DNA from: Bugula neritina
Lineage: Eukaryota; Bryozoa; Gymnolaemata; Cheilostomatida; Bugulidae
Assembly (NCBI GenBank): GCA_964035545.1
Contig: OZ037773.1
Location: 7,119,251-7,183,250, forward strand
DNA: 64,000 nt
Reading direction: 5' to 3'
Of this stretch, positions 63,829 through 64,000 are shown one piece after another. Positions within the stretch are counted from its first letter, which is position 1. Each line of letters begins with the position of its first letter. Below the pieces are notes generated by a model. It saw nothing but the letters and a program-made list of their open reading frames with translations, made no database searches and had not been told where the DNA came from. A program made the position numbers and the translations under genes.

Positions 63829-64000
63829 CTGCAATTATATAATTATATATATTATACTTGATATATAATATATTATATATCTAATTCATTATATGTTATA
63901 TTTAATGCATCATTATATTATATTTAATATATCATAAACTCATAATATCATAATAAAAATAAAAACCATTAGTAAAATAGAAAACGGAGTAAGTAAACTA
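63829..64000. other. Carboxylase intron reaching the window edge
   Basis: Very AT-rich, with TATAATATATTATAT-type runs; no exon. Confidence 0.5.

Overview
This window is AT-rich metazoan nuclear DNA: genes split into short exons with GT/AG borders, AATAAA signals after stop codons, tRNA-derived SINEs, MITEs and many minisatellites. The gene content (a CSab invertebrate-type defensin, ARSB-like sulfatase, TMEM26-like protein, pyruvate carboxylase, Bcl-2 family pair) and a SINE with what looks like a Meta-type core fit an invertebrate, probably a lophotrochozoan. The species cannot be fixed from the sequence. All exon models here were built by eye from frame, splice sites and family resemblance.

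Layout. 0.7-8 kb (+): two tandem paralogous genes for small secreted eight-cysteine proteins with a five-exon, mostly phase-0 layout like vertebrate helical cytokine genes; this is the main novelty candidate. 9.8-12.8 kb: a roughly 1-kb unit repeated three times, each with an exon-like non-coding block between an acceptor and a donor. 14.9-20.6 kb and 22.8-28.1 kb (-): two unrelated C2H2 zinc-finger coding segments amplified into satellites whose periods (73/79 bp and 152 bp) are not multiples of three, so they cannot encode finger arrays; one intact two-finger exon survives at 27.9-28.1 kb. 29.8-30.4 kb (-): a complete two-exon defensin. 32-36.4 kb: MITEs and a small predicted membrane protein. 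37.96-42.7 kb (+): a complete ten-exon arylsulfatase B-like gene. 44.1-51.1 kb (+): two tandem Bcl-2 family genes. 51.8-56.8 kb (-): a TMEM26-like multipass membrane protein, eleven exons. 57.8-63.8 kb (-): the 3' eleven exons of pyruvate carboxylase, running off the right edge.

A recurrent theme is that minisatellites start at, or are built from, splice junctions. In the sulfatase, TMEM26-like and carboxylase genes the last bases of an exon plus its donor were copied 3 to about 20 times. No operon-like link between the genes is evident. Cytokine-like proteins, a defensin and Bcl-2 proteins would all suit immunity or cell survival, but their proximity may be chance.
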